Shown piece by piece: positions 8,941 to 17,980 of a stretch of DNA of 64,000 bases (within the stretch, counting starts at the first letter, position 1; each line of letters starts with the position of its first letter). A program made the position numbers and the translations under genes. The stretch covers positions 62,001 to 126,000 of the forward strand of contig NZ_JABWCU010000006.1 in NCBI RefSeq assembly GCF_018491765.1, written 5' to 3'. The notes under the pieces were generated by a model. That model did no database searches. It was not told where the DNA came from and saw only the letters and a list, made by a program, of their open reading frames with translations. This DNA is from Novosphingobium profundi. Its GTDB lineage: Bacteria; Pseudomonadota; Alphaproteobacteria; Sphingomonadales; Sphingomonadaceae.

Positions 8941-10617
8941 ATGGCAACACTTCTTGATTGGGGAAACGTTGACGCGGCTGCCGCTCAGATTGAGAAAGCT
9001 CTCAATCTCGAAAGCCGACGGGAAGCGTTCTCTCTCCTATGTGTAACATCTCTACTACGCATTGACTTCGATGAGGCGAGGGGCTCGATCACCGATGGTG
9101 GAGAGGACAGGGGCATTGACGCGGTCTATCTCGACGAGCGCTTTGGCCGCCGTGTGATCCATCTCTTTCAGTTCAAGTGCCACAGTAAATTCAAACCAAG
9201 CAACCGCAACTTCCCGTCGACTGAGATTGACAAACTACTTGCCTTCATTGGGGACTGCTTTGGACAGGTCGATGGTTTTCTAGATACATGCAATCCGATG
9301 CTGCAGCAGAAAGTGTTGGACATCTGGGACTTTGTGAGTTCGGGGGCGTGCCAAGTCGAAGTCCACCTTTGCTCCAATGGGGAGCGGCTTACCCCCGACC
9401 AGAGGGTCCGCTTTGAATCCTCGCTTGCCCGGTTCAAGTTCTTCCAACTCCGCGAAGCCGATCTCGATTCCCTGTCTGATACGGTCTCGCACCGGACAGC
9501 AAAAGAGCGGGAGATTCACCTCCGGATCGTAGAGGAACAGGTTTATGAGCGCACTGACGGCAACGTGCGGGCTGTGATCGGGACGGTTCGCGGCGACGAA
9601 TTTATCGCGGCGCTGACAGATCCTACCAAGCCGACGCAGCTTGACCCCGATCTGTTTGAGGAGAACGTCCGCGTCTACCTCGGTGAACAGAACGACATTA
9701 ACCGGCGCATCTACGACACCGCAGTGTCCAATGAAGCCGGAATGTTCTGGTATTTCAATAACGGCATTACGATCGTCTGCGAACGATTCAGTTACCAACC
9801 TGGCTTCAAGAATGCGCCATTGTGCCTCCTAAATCCTCAAGTGGTAAACGGTGGCCAGACCTCGCACGCACTTTTCCAGGCATCGCGAACCAGCTTCGAT
9901 TCAGTGCAGCGCGTTAGGCTGCTCGTCCGTATTATTGAGACGCAAGACAAGAGCCTCTATGCGAAGGTCGCCGAGGCAACGAACAGCCAAACGCCGATAC
10001 GAAGTCGCGATCTGAGATCGAATGATCCCGTGCTTGTCCGCCTCGAGGCATCTCTGCTGAAGCACGAGTGGCATCTGGATCGTAAGCGCGACCAGCATTC
10101 CAAGATTGACGAAAGCAGACGCATAGATGCCCTGAAGTTAGGGCAAGTCTGGTTAGCCTACGTCCGCGCCGAACCCGATAAGGCGAAGACAGCTTCGGAT
10201 CGAATATTCGGAGAGTATTTTCCGCTGGTTTTCGATCCTTCTGAGATGGATGCGAAGCGCGTGATAGCGGTGTGGAGCCTCTACACGGAGATCGAAAAGC
10301 ATCGCCGCGCCAAGCTTCGAGAAGCGCGTAAGGCATCAAGGTTGGCCGCTGAGCAGGAAATCGAGTCAGCGTGGATTGTCGAGGGTTTGTATCATCTGGC
10401 CTTTGCCGTCAGGAAACTCGCGGATCGCGCCAACATCGACATCTTCGATTTCGACCAGATCAGCCCTCTAATCCCTGAGGCGGAGCGGCGGTTGGCGGAG
10501 TTCGTCAAAGACCGCCCGAATATCTCGACCTACCGCCTCTTCAGAAATGCAGCCACGAAACAGAACCTGTTTCGAGCTTCGCTCAACGAGCAACCCCAGC
10601 AACTTAACCTCCTCTAG
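8941..10617 (+). CDS. AIPR-family protein with restriction-endonuclease-like N-terminus
   Basis: 558 residues from ATG 8941. The N-terminal 100 residues have the Mrr/PD-(D/E)xK pattern: a helix REAFSLL, then GID (Asp60) and the strand motif FQFK (Gln77, Lys79). The central part has AIPR signatures FWYFNNGITIV and NPQVVNGGQTSHAL. AIPR (abortive infection phage resistance) proteins are found in phage-resistance loci and behave as predicted nucleases. The gene is divergent from the KAP/YobI-like NTPase. A membrane NTPase next to a nuclease suggests sensing and effector functions of one defence locus (inference). The downstream neighbour is convergent. Confidence 0.8.
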   Translation: MATLLDWGNVDAAAAQIEKALNLESRREAFSLLCVTSLLRIDFDEARGSITDGGEDRGIDAVYLDERFGRRVIHLFQFKCHSKFKPSNRNFPSTEIDKLLAFIGDCFGQVDGFLDTCNPMLQQKVLDIWDFVSSGACQVEVHLCSNGERLTPDQRVRFESSLARFKFFQLREADLDSLSDTVSHRTAKEREIHLRIVEEQVYERTDGNVRAVIGTVRGDEFIAALTDPTKPTQLDPDLFEENVRVYLGEQNDINRRIYDTAVSNEAGMFWYFNNGITIVCERFSYQPGFKNAPLCLLNPQVVNGGQTSHALFQASRTSFDSVQRVRLLVRIIETQDKSLYAKVAEATNSQTPIRSRDLRSNDPVLVRLEASLLKHEWHLDRKRDQHSKIDESRRIDALKLGQVWLAYVRAEPDKAKTASDRIFGEYFPLVFDPSEMDAKRVIAVWSLYTEIEKHRRAKLREARKASRLAAEQEIESAWIVEGLYHLAFAVRKLADRANIDIFDFDQISPLIPEAERRLAEFVKDRPNISTYRLFRNAATKQNLFRASLNEQPQQLNLL

Positions 10618-10641
10618 TCCGTCGAGCCATGTCTCTCGTCA

Positions 10642-10674
10642 GTAACGCTAGATAACGGCGCAAGTTGGCGTTAC
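10642..10674 (+). terminator. Possible hairpin after the AIPR gene
   Basis: GTAACGC (10642-10648) pairs with GCGTTAC (10668-10674) across a 19-nt loop, 25 bases after the AIPR stop. There is no T-run, so termination is only a guess. Confidence 0.25.
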
Positions 10675-10814
10675 CGGCTCGTCCACCTGTGCGAATTTCT
10701 GGCTCCCAGCAGTCTTGCCCCAGTGGTTTGCCAAAGCAGACCGGCCGGACCAGAGGCCGGTAAATCAGTGGCTAAAAGACCATAACGGGTCGACGGCGGA
10801 ATGGCAGTCACACG

Positions 10815-11672
10815 CTAACCTGGTCTTGCCGCACATTCAGATGGCTTTTTCTCTCGATACCACGCGGTTCGACGGCCTTCTATCTTTCGATACCGTAATT
10901 CGAACAGTCCTGATTCATGCAGCACTTGTCGCCAACTACTACAGCCATAGTTCGACGGCACTTCTGTGGGATGTTGCGCAGCGATCAGATCGCTGCCCTT
11001 TGAGACGAGTGCCCAACCATCTACAGAAAACTCTGCCGCAGCGGAACGAAATGCACGCACTGCTTCGGTGATCGACCAAGGAATTTTGCCCCTGACAAGA
11101 AAATCTTGGATTACGGCAGATTGTACAAGCTCTGCCATCGCCAGTTTGGCCTGAGTCAGATCTTTGCCCCACATGCGCAGGTTATCCAAATGACGTTCGA
11201 TCTGGTGGTTGGCCTCCGTCAGGGCTTTTTCCGCGACCCGACACCCATCGTAGCTTGCGATGTCGTGCCGTTCGAGAAAATGATGGATCAAGTCGTTGCG
11301 TAAGGACACAAAGTACTTCAGATCCCGGACAATTCGGTTGTAGTCGTCAGCCGAAACGGTGATCCCCATTTTGACATGGAATGAGGGGCTATCACCGGGC
11401 CGGCTGAATGTCGCATCGGAATGACTGGATTTCTTTTCGGCGGTCAAGAAGGATCTGAGCATTTCGTTGACCAGGGTGCCAAGCGTCTTGTTTCTGCTAT
11501 TCATTGCCCGGGAATCTGTGTCCACGGATTGCGCCGAACCCGAGACTTCGTGACATGCTATGATGGTTTTGATTGAAGCTTCATATGCTTGTATATTCAG
11601 AACGCATTGACCGAGTTTTTCCTTCAACTCACGCCGAAGCTCATGAAGGGCCGTAGGAGATGATTGCGACAT
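10815..11672 (-). CDS. Protein with C-terminal OST-HTH/LOTUS-like domain
   Basis: About 285 residues from the ATG at 11672. Two upstream in-frame starts (to 11741) exist and none has a strong ribosome binding site. The N-terminal two thirds are helical, with a segment (FVSLRNDLIHHFLERHD) like the R/N-x-x-x-H helices of HEPN-type or RiboL-PSP-type proteins. The last 80 residues (ITEAVRAFRSAAAEF, then WRQVLHESGLFELRYRK) fit an OST-HTH/LOTUS winged helix, a predicted RNA-binding module. It sits convergent to the AIPR gene at the edge of the putative defence block. Function unknown; an RNA-targeting accessory role is an inference. Confidence 0.6.
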   Translation of the reverse strand: MSQSSPTALHELRRELKEKLGQCVLNIQAYEASIKTIIACHEVSGSAQSVDTDSRAMNSRNKTLGTLVNEMLRSFLTAEKKSSHSDATFSRPGDSPSFHVKMGITVSADDYNRIVRDLKYFVSLRNDLIHHFLERHDIASYDGCRVAEKALTEANHQIERHLDNLRMWGKDLTQAKLAMAELVQSAVIQDFLVRGKIPWSITEAVRAFRSAAAEFSVDGWALVSKGSDLIAAQHPTEVPSNYGCSSWRQVLHESGLFELRYRKIEGRRTAWYREKKPSECAARPG

Positions 11673-12191
11673 TTTCGCCCAAGTCGTGTTCCGGTCTGGT
11701 TGAACCAAGATGGACGACATACGCCCCATCATCGCGTACATACCCCTTCGATATTAAGATCGAATAAAGCCGGGAGCCATCCACTGACGTCAGTACGAAA
11801 TCGACCCGTCGTGGGCGGCCAGATCGGAAAGGCGGAACGTCCGCAGTTAGGGACCGAGAATTGACGGCTGAACGTTCGGCAAGGGTCGGAGCTTCGATTC
11901 AATGTTGACGTTGAAAGTGTTTTCTATCAGGCGCGCCATTAAGGATGGTGAGCGCAATCATACCAGCGACCTTGAGGGCGCTCACCATCTTTACCTCTCG
12001 ACGCAGCCGCGCTGTTTCGCGTTTTGATCGCCGGGAGCGCCGACCTCCTCTACTGGAAAGCTCCGATAATCGAGGACGCAACCACAGCGGACTGTCGACT
12101 CCTAAGAAGCATGACGCTGCGTCTGAACAGCCGACTAGGGTCGGATTATCCGTTGAGGGGGATGTCCCGAAACGGAATCTGGAACCGGCCG
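11673..12191. other. Non-coding stretch between LOTUS-like gene and a gene remnant
   Basis: About 520 bases with no supported gene. A 12-bp inverted repeat (11944-11955 with 11978-11989, 22-nt loop) is present but has no neighbouring gene end to terminate. Otherwise nothing recognised. Confidence 0.4.
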
Positions 12192-12600
12192 TCAATAGGT
12201 CACGACACTTTTCAGATAGTCTCGGCACATTTGTAGCAGGTAGCCTTGGAGCGCCTCGATGGCCGCAGGAGACAAATTCTGGTCAAAGGTGTTGCGGACG
12301 ATGCCGAAGATGACCGTAATGGGCGTGGCGTCGAGGTTGGCGTGTTGCTTTCCCCGCCAGTGGACGCGCTTGCGAGCATAGCCAGCGTTCCCGCGTGATG
12401 GGCCGACGCATAGTCAACATCGCTGACGCCATGCTGCAATCGATGCTGGACCTGTTGACGATCGCGGGCGTGAAATTTGAAAGATCGGCCAAGGCGCTGA
12501 CCCCGGCAATGCGGACTTGGGCCTTTCCACGCTGGCCGGTTTTCACCGCCTCATTGCTGATCAGGCGAATGTGATGACCTGATGCTGGCACGCGCATTGA
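12192..12600 (-). pseudogene. Decayed coding remnant, unrecognised
   Basis: On the minus strand the frame ending at TGA 12194-12192 has GC-rich third positions and a protein-like sequence (ANLDATPITVIFGIVRNTFD, then SPAAIEALQGYLLQMC). The frame breaks at about 12360-12390, and earlier pieces fall in other frames. It therefore looks like a frameshifted old gene that cannot be assigned to a family. It lies upstream of and opposite to the AraC gene. Confidence 0.3.
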
Positions 12601-12652
12601 TTTTGGCGCGATCGGATTTGTCGATGCTGGATCTTCCTCCTAGCGTGGATCC

Positions 12653-13651
12653 ATGCCCACGCCGACAAACTTTCCGTTGCCGTATAAACGGCTAATCGAA
12701 CGAGGTTTTCCGATTGGGCGACTCTGTACCCGCGCCGGTGTCGAACTGGCGGACAGGCTGAGCACAGCTGACTTCTTCCGGCTGTGGCGCATCGCCGAGC
12801 AGGAGTTCGATGATCCCGCCACGGGTCTGCGGTTCGGGGCCGAGGCGGTTTCTCAGGGTTACGGCGTTGCCGCCACGGTGGCCCTGCATGCACCGGATCT
12901 GCGTCATGCCCTCGCCGCCCTCGCCCGATACAAGAGGCTGACCTGTCCAGAATCGATCGATGTGGAGGTCGCGGGGAGCAAGACCATCGTCCGCTATCGC
13001 TGGCTTGAGGCGAACACAGAGGTGCCTCGATTGCTCGTCGACATGACGATGGCCTCCCTGCTGGCGCTGGTCCGGCGCGGCACTGCGGATCGGGTGGCAC
13101 CCGTTGGCGTCGAACTCGCGCGCAGGGCACGGCATCATGACCTCCTCTCGCAGCATTTCGGCTGCCCGATCACCTTCGGCTCCCTCCACGACGCGATGCT
13201 GTTCGACAGCGCCGCCCTCGATATGTCTTTCGCCACGGTCGACCGCGAGGCATTCGCGCTGGTTACCCAAGGGCTAGAGGCGAAACTTCGCAGCGGTGCG
13301 GGCCTGACGCCGCCCCTTGGCGAACTGCGGGTCGCGATCGCGCGACACCTGAGCGAGGGGCGGCCACCCCATGTCGAAACTGTGGCCCGCCGCCTGGGCC
13401 TGAGCAGCCGGACGCTCCAGCGCCGCCTCGGCGCGTGGGGCACAAGCTTTCAACAACAACTGGCTGACGTGCGGCGCACCACCGCCGTTCGCCTTCTCGC
13501 CAACACCGAACTCGACACGGTGGCCATCGCCATGTTGCTGGGTTTCATCGAGCCGAACTCTTTCTCGCGCGCTTTCTGGAGCTGGGAGCAGACGACGCCT
13601 AGCCTCTGGCGCGAGCAGCGATCCTTCAGCCATGCACAGGACCCTTCATGA
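12653..13651 (+). CDS. AraC-family regulator with arabinose-binding-like N-terminus
   Basis: 332 residues. The C-terminal 90 residues hold two helix-turn-helix units of the AraC type (VARRLGLSSRTLQRRLGAWG and LLGFIEPNSFSRAFWSWEQT). The N-terminal about 190 residues match the Arabinose_bd-like (PF12625) sensor domain, seen in regulators such as OruR and ArgR-like AraC proteins. The stop overlaps the start of the downstream dehydrogenase (ATGA at 13648-13651), so the regulator and its probable target are translated together. The inducer is unknown. Confidence 0.9.
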   Translation: MPTPTNFPLPYKRLIERGFPIGRLCTRAGVELADRLSTADFFRLWRIAEQEFDDPATGLRFGAEAVSQGYGVAATVALHAPDLRHALAALARYKRLTCPESIDVEVAGSKTIVRYRWLEANTEVPRLLVDMTMASLLALVRRGTADRVAPVGVELARRARHHDLLSQHFGCPITFGSLHDAMLFDSAALDMSFATVDREAFALVTQGLEAKLRSGAGLTPPLGELRVAIARHLSEGRPPHVETVARRLGLSSRTLQRRLGAWGTSFQQQLADVRRTTAVRLLANTELDTVAIAMLLGFIEPNSFSRAFWSWEQTTPSLWREQRSFSHAQDPS

Positions 13652-14679
13652 ACCAACGACATGTCCTAGTCACGGGTGGTTCCGGCTTCATCGCCGGGCA
13701 TTGCATTCTTCAACTGCTGGCCGATGGCCACCTCGTTCGCGCCACATTGCGATCGATTTCGGGCGAGACTGCCGCACGCGCCGCGCTCGAACAAGCGGGC
13801 ATGGTCCAGGGCGGCCGGCTCAGTTTCGTTGCCGCCGACCTCCTGCGCAATGATGGCTGGGCCGGAGCTATGCGCGACATCGACGCTGTCCTTCATGTCG
13901 CCTCGCCAGTCCAGCCGGGCCATGTCGCGAACGAGGACGATCTGATCGTGCCCGCGCAGGAAGGCACTCTGCGCGTGCTGCGGGCGGCGCGCGATGCGGG
14001 CGTCGGGCGTGTGGTGCTGACCTCGGCCTTTCATGCGGTGAGTTGGGGGCATCCACACCGCGCCCACGTTTTCACCGAAGCCGACTGGACGGTCCTCGAT
14101 GGACCCGGCGTCGATGCCTATGGCAAGAGCAAGACCATCGCCGAACGCGCGGCATGGGACTTCATTGCGCAGGAAGGCGGAACGCTGGAGCTGGTGACGA
14201 TGCTGCCGGTGGCGGTGATGGGCCCCGTGATCGGCCACTCGGTGACCGGGGCCAATCATATCATCCAGCGCATGTTGAGAGGCGCCATGCCGGGCTTTCC
14301 CAATCTTTTCATCCCGATCGTCGATGTGCGCGATGTGGCGCGGGCACATATCCTGGCGCTGGGCAGCAGGCAGGCCGCCGGCGAGCGCTTCCTCATCTCG
14401 AACGGCGTGCCCCTGGCGATGAAGGAGATCGGCGCGATCATCAGGGATAGCGTGGACGAGGCGGCCTCGTCACGCTTGCCGACCCGGTCACTTCCTGATC
14501 TGATGATACGCTTCATGGCGCTCTTCAGGCCCGAACTGCGCCATTATGTGCCCGATCTTGGCTATGCGAAGAAGACCACCAATGAGAAGTCCCGCAATCT
14601 TCTGGGTTGGGTGCCGCGACCTGCCGAGGAGGCGATCGCGGCGGCGGCGCAAAGCATGGTCAGAAGCGGACTAGGGTAA
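13648..14679 (+). CDS. Extended SDR: NAD(P)-dependent epimerase/dihydroflavonol-reductase-like
   Basis: 343 residues. The N-terminal Rossmann motif is TGGSGFIA (residues 9-16) and the active-site pair is in YGKSK. Length, the extended C-terminus and the sequence GVGRVVLTSAFHAV place it with dihydroflavonol-4-reductase-like aldehyde/ketone reductases. It overlaps the upstream AraC gene by four bases, suggesting the AraC protein controls it. A run of 12 G follows a few bases after the stop. Substrate unknown. Confidence 0.85.
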   Translation: MNQRHVLVTGGSGFIAGHCILQLLADGHLVRATLRSISGETAARAALEQAGMVQGGRLSFVAADLLRNDGWAGAMRDIDAVLHVASPVQPGHVANEDDLIVPAQEGTLRVLRAARDAGVGRVVLTSAFHAVSWGHPHRAHVFTEADWTVLDGPGVDAYGKSKTIAERAAWDFIAQEGGTLELVTMLPVAVMGPVIGHSVTGANHIIQRMLRGAMPGFPNLFIPIVDVRDVARAHILALGSRQAAGERFLISNGVPLAMKEIGAIIRDSVDEAASSRLPTRSLPDLMIRFMALFRPELRHYVPDLGYAKKTTNEKSRNLLGWVPRPAEEAIAAAAQSMVRSGLG

Positions 14680-14684
14680 CGCGC

Positions 14685-14696
14685 GGGGGGGGGGGG
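14685..14696 (+). repeat. Homopolymer tract of 12 G
   Basis: Twelve consecutive G residues, five bases after the stop of the extended SDR gene and before the convergent SDR gene. Such tracts slip readily and can form G-quadruplexes. Being intergenic, it would not cause phase variation of a protein. Confidence 0.8.
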
Positions 14697-14772
14697 CTCA
14701 GGCGAACGGCGGTGATGCGCCCCACTCTGGCCTCTCAGCAGCAGTCGCCATCGCCTTTGCGGCGATGAACCC

Positions 14773-15519
14773 TTACCAGGACTTCAACGACAGCTCACCG
14801 GCAACGGTGCAGGCGTAAAAGCCGGCAGTCGGGCCAAAGGCATGCGTCGTCGCCAGCGCGACGGCCGGACGGGCGCCCTGATCGGGCGAATGACCAGGCC
14901 CATTGCCCGTCATGTCCGTGGAGGTCAGGCCGGGATCGACCGCGTTGACCTTGATCCCCTCGCTCGCCAGTTCCTTGGCCAGCTTCACGGTCAGCATGTT
15001 GAGTGCCGACTTCGAGGCGCAGTATCCGGCAAAACCTACCGACCAGGTCTCGCTGCGCATATCCAGCGCCTCGCCAAGCGAACTCAAGCCGCTGCTCATC
15101 ATCACGATCCGCGCCCCATCGGACTTGCGCAACAGAGGCAGGAAAGCCTGCGTGACCCGCATGACGCCGAAGACGTTTGTCTCGAACATCTGCGCCATTT
15201 CGTCGATCGATTCCTCGGCAGCCGATGGCGGCGGGGCGAACATGAGGCCCGCATTGTTGATTAGTGCGTCCAGCCTGCCGGCCGCGCGCTCGACCGTCGT
15301 GGCTGCGCTGGCGACGCTGGCGGCGTCCGTGACATCGAGTTGAACGGCATGGGCATCGATCCCGGCCTTTCGCAGCGTGTCGGCGGCGGCATCACCGCGC
15401 TCCACGTTGCGGCACCCCAGCCAGACGCTGTGACCGCCCGCGCCAAGCTGCCGGGCAATGGCAAGACCAATGCCTTTGTTGGCGCCCGTCACGAGGGCAA
15501 TGCGGTTCGTGCTCGACAT
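14773..15519 (-). CDS. Classical SDR-family oxidoreductase
   Basis: 248 residues with TGANKGIG (cofactor binding, residues 11-18), NNAG, and YCASK (catalytic Tyr/Lys). It resembles carbonyl-reductase-like SDRs acting on aldehydes, ketones or quinones. ATG 15519 is preceded by GGGAAGAG. It is downstream of a MarR gene in the same direction, with 55 bases between them holding a near-perfect palindrome, so MarR control is likely. Substrate unknown. Confidence 0.85.
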   Translation of the reverse strand: MSSTNRIALVTGANKGIGLAIARQLGAGGHSVWLGCRNVERGDAAADTLRKAGIDAHAVQLDVTDAASVASAATTVERAAGRLDALINNAGLMFAPPPSAAEESIDEMAQMFETNVFGVMRVTQAFLPLLRKSDGARIVMMSSGLSSLGEALDMRSETWSVGFAGYCASKSALNMLTVKLAKELASEGIKVNAVDPGLTSTDMTGNGPGHSPDQGARPAVALATTHAFGPTAGFYACTVAGELSLKSW

Positions 15520-15553
15520 AGTATCTCTTCCCGGCGATCAATCGGGGGTATTG

Positions 15554-15574
15554 ATAATACGATATTCGTATAAT
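15554..15574. promoter_or_regulatory. Probable MarR operator
   Basis: An AT-rich 21-bp dyad, with arms ATAATACGA and TCGTATAAT (one mismatch per arm) around a 3-base centre. It lies between the marR stop and the SDR start. The length and symmetry suit a MarR dimer. Its position suggests the SDR gene has its own promoter repressed by the upstream gene product. Confidence 0.55.
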
Positions 15575-16024
15575 TTAAGTTTCGTGTTGTGCGATCTTGA
15601 GGGTCAGGCGGACGAAATCGGCGCGCTCTGCCGGATCGAGCGGCTCCAGCATGGCACTGCAGGCGTCGTGATACCCCTCCATGTAGCCTGCGACCGTGTC
15701 CTTGCCGGCCTGGGTCAGGGTGAGCGCCACAGTCCTGCGGTTTGTCTCGGGGCGTTGCCGCTCGATCATGCCACGCCGCACGAGGCGGTCGGTTGATGAC
15801 GACATCGTCGTGGGCGCCACCTGCAGATGTCGGGCGACATCACTCAGCTTGCAGCCTGGATGATCGTCGATGAAGAGTAGCGCTTGCACATCAAGGGCAT
15901 TCAGCGAATTGCTCATCGCCGCCGTTGCTTCAGTCACCTTGAAACGACGGGTGAACCGCTCGAAGGCGAGCGTGAGTTGTTTCAGTTGCTCGGCGGAGGA
16001 GGCGATCATGCCGCCATGAAGCAT
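15575..16024 (-). CDS. MarR-family transcriptional regulator
   Basis: 149 residues with a MarR winged helix: KLSDVARHLQVAPTTMSSST for the HTH, then RRGMIERQRPETNRRTVALT for the wing. ATG 16024 is used here; a second ATG (residue 6) is possible. The SDR gene follows on the same strand, and the palindrome between them is a candidate binding site. MarR proteins usually repress and are released by phenolic or other small ligands. Confidence 0.88.
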   Translation of the reverse strand: MLHGGMIASSAEQLKQLTLAFERFTRRFKVTEATAAMSNSLNALDVQALLFIDDHPGCKLSDVARHLQVAPTTMSSSTDRLVRRGMIERQRPETNRRTVALTLTQAGKDTVAGYMEGYHDACSAMLEPLDPAERADFVRLTLKIAQHET

Positions 16025-16243
16025 CTTTTGTGCTGGTAGGTAAGCCCCCGCGCGACAGGCCCAGCATCAAGCGGCAGCGTTTCGAAGTGGCCGGCCAAGA
16101 ACTAACCATCCGCAATTCGCCATGTTTTAGGCGGGCAAAATGGGGAACCCGACCGTCCGCTCTGGCTAACCGAAAACGACCGCTGAGTGGCCGAGAAGGG
16201 TCGACAGCGGAGCGAGCAACTATGCACCCTTCGTGGATGAAAT

Positions 16244-17134
16244 TTACAGTACGGCCTTAGGCGCCTGGGCGCGGCGCGCCTTTGCATCTGCAGCGTTGCC
16301 CTTGCTCACCCAGTCGCGGTACTCCAAAGTATTCTTAAACATAGCCGACTGATCGAGTAGTAGAAGCCCCACCTTGCGTGCAAGCCCTGCGTCACCCTGC
16401 ATAACTCGGCTTTCGAAGGTAATGCCGCAGGCGCCACGCGGTACGAAGAAACCGTTTGGATTTCCCCATCCGACCCTGTCGGTTGCGAAGTCCGCCTTTT
16501 TCAGGGAATCTGGTGGATCAGCGCCAAACATTGATCCTGGAATAACGTGATAGTTCTCGACACACGGATCAAGCGTCGGCCTACTCGAAGGTAGATTTGA
16601 AAGCAGCTTGTCAAAGCTTGAGACGCGCTTGCCGTCACCTCGCCAGTGAATAAACTGCTCGACAGGTCCGCCGCCCGTGTAAACGTGCCGATAGATTTCG
16701 AACCCGGCAGACTCTCGCGCAGCGTCAAAGTAGCCAATGGCCAATGGTCCGGTGGCGTCTTCGTAAGAAATTCCGCGGTAGACTCCTAGAACGAGTGGGG
16801 CGGAAGGCGGATAACTCAACCAGACTTTTACGTACTCTCTCGAATGACTTGCTTTGTTTGTCCGTGTCGCCGTCAACCAGAGAGGCAGTGTCACCGCTTC
16901 TAGCCAGTCTATTGATTTGGTGTGCTGCTCAACGTCGTACCCCGCAGCCTGAAGAATCTTGGAAGCCTCCTCCGCCTCTAACCCCAGATGAAGGTCCGCA
17001 ATCTTAAAGTCATAGCCTGTAGCGCATTGAGCCATCCCAGGAGACAATCCAAGCGGCGCCGTGAGGAGGAACAGAATTGATCGATACCCAAGCCAAGAAA
17101 ATATTCGCCTTTTTATCGTGATACTTGCGCGCAT
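16244..17134 (-). CDS. Exported protein of unknown function
   Basis: About 296 residues. Several in-frame starts exist (GTG 17158, ATG 17146, ATG 17134). ATG 17134 is chosen because GGAGG sits seven bases upstream of it. It has a signal peptide: a basic start (MRASITIKRRIFSWLGY), a hydrophobic core, and a cleavage region near MAQCATG. The mature part has no recognised domain; two Cys pairs could form disulfides. Base composition is less GC-rich than the catabolic genes, suggesting transfer. No operon partner lies nearby. Confidence 0.6.
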   Translation of the reverse strand: MRASITIKRRIFSWLGYRSILFLLTAPLGLSPGMAQCATGYDFKIADLHLGLEAEEASKILQAAGYDVEQHTKSIDWLEAVTLPLWLTATRTNKASHSREYVKVWLSYPPSAPLVLGVYRGISYEDATGPLAIGYFDAARESAGFEIYRHVYTGGGPVEQFIHWRGDGKRVSSFDKLLSNLPSSRPTLDPCVENYHVIPGSMFGADPPDSLKKADFATDRVGWGNPNGFFVPRGACGITFESRVMQGDAGLARKVGLLLLDQSAMFKNTLEYRDWVSKGNAADAKARRAQAPKAVL

Positions 17135-17675
17135 CAATGCCTCCATGTTGATTGGCACTGAGAAATAAATTGGAATTTTAATAGCAAATTATATCGACAA
17201 TGTGGTGTCCCGTGATGCTTCAACGGTGTCAAGCGACTGGCTTCATCTTCCTCGATTTTGCAGGATCAACCTTCTGGGCCTGGCCTTGACCCAAACGACC
17301 GATCTGGGGCACCTCGGCAAGAAGACCGGAACGTCCGGACCTGGGATTCTGAAATTGGTGGCTGAGCGACCGGCAAGGGTCGGCCGCAGACGGGGCCACT
17401 GCGCTGGTGGGCGGAGTGGCAGCCAGGCGCCCTTGCCGGTCGCACAAGGCCAGGACTGACGTGCTAGGGAGCCGACCGACCGCTTTCCTTCGCCGATCAG
17501 CTTCGGACTCAGGTGGAGAAGGGGGCAAGCTTACACTGCAGGTTAGCCTCGGCTAGATGGGGTAACGGTCCCGTCTTATTCACCGAGGGGTGTGAGCGGG
17601 TTGGCGGGAGTGGCGTAAGCCTCTGATCTGCATTGGAAACTAGGTGTCTGCGCCGGCCCTGTTGCAGGGTGGAAA
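17135..17675. other. Gene-free stretch before an IS110 remnant
   Basis: The part 17150-17210 is AT-rich and probably carries the promoter of the leftward exported protein. The rest has only short random frames and no family resemblance; it may be decayed mobile-element DNA. Confidence 0.4.
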
Positions 17676-17966
17676 ATGCCACAGGCCACACCCGCCATGA
17701 ACGACGATATCGTAAGCTCTTTCGGGTTCCCAGCTGTCATCGGTAAGAAGGTTCCAGCCGCGTTCGCGTCAGCCAGCCCCGAGGCCAACGTGTTCAGATC
17801 CCTCGTCGGTGCCCGATACAACCCTGATCTCAAGGCAAAATATCAACAACTCGTCACCGCAGGAAAGCCGGCCAAACTCGCCATCACCGCCGTCATGCGA
17901 AAGCTCGCCATAACCGCTAACGCTCTGCTCAAAGCCGATAGGTGCTGGGCGCAATCTCAGGCTTGA
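17676..17966 (+). pseudogene. IS110-family transposase, C-terminal remnant
   Basis: From about base 17790 the frame reads NVFRSLVGARYNPDLKAKYQ followed by AGKPAKLAITAVMRKLAITA and ends at TGA 17966. This is the typical end of an IS110/IS116-type transposase (Transposase_20 region). The rest of the gene is absent. It differs from the copy at 3.5 kb, so it comes from another IS110 element. Confidence 0.65.
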
Positions 17967-17980
17967 TCATCACGGATACT

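Noticed and set aside
11944..11989. 12-bp inverted repeat
   Set aside because: No gene ends nearby, no T-run, and no second copy seen. Kept only as a note in the non-coding stretch.
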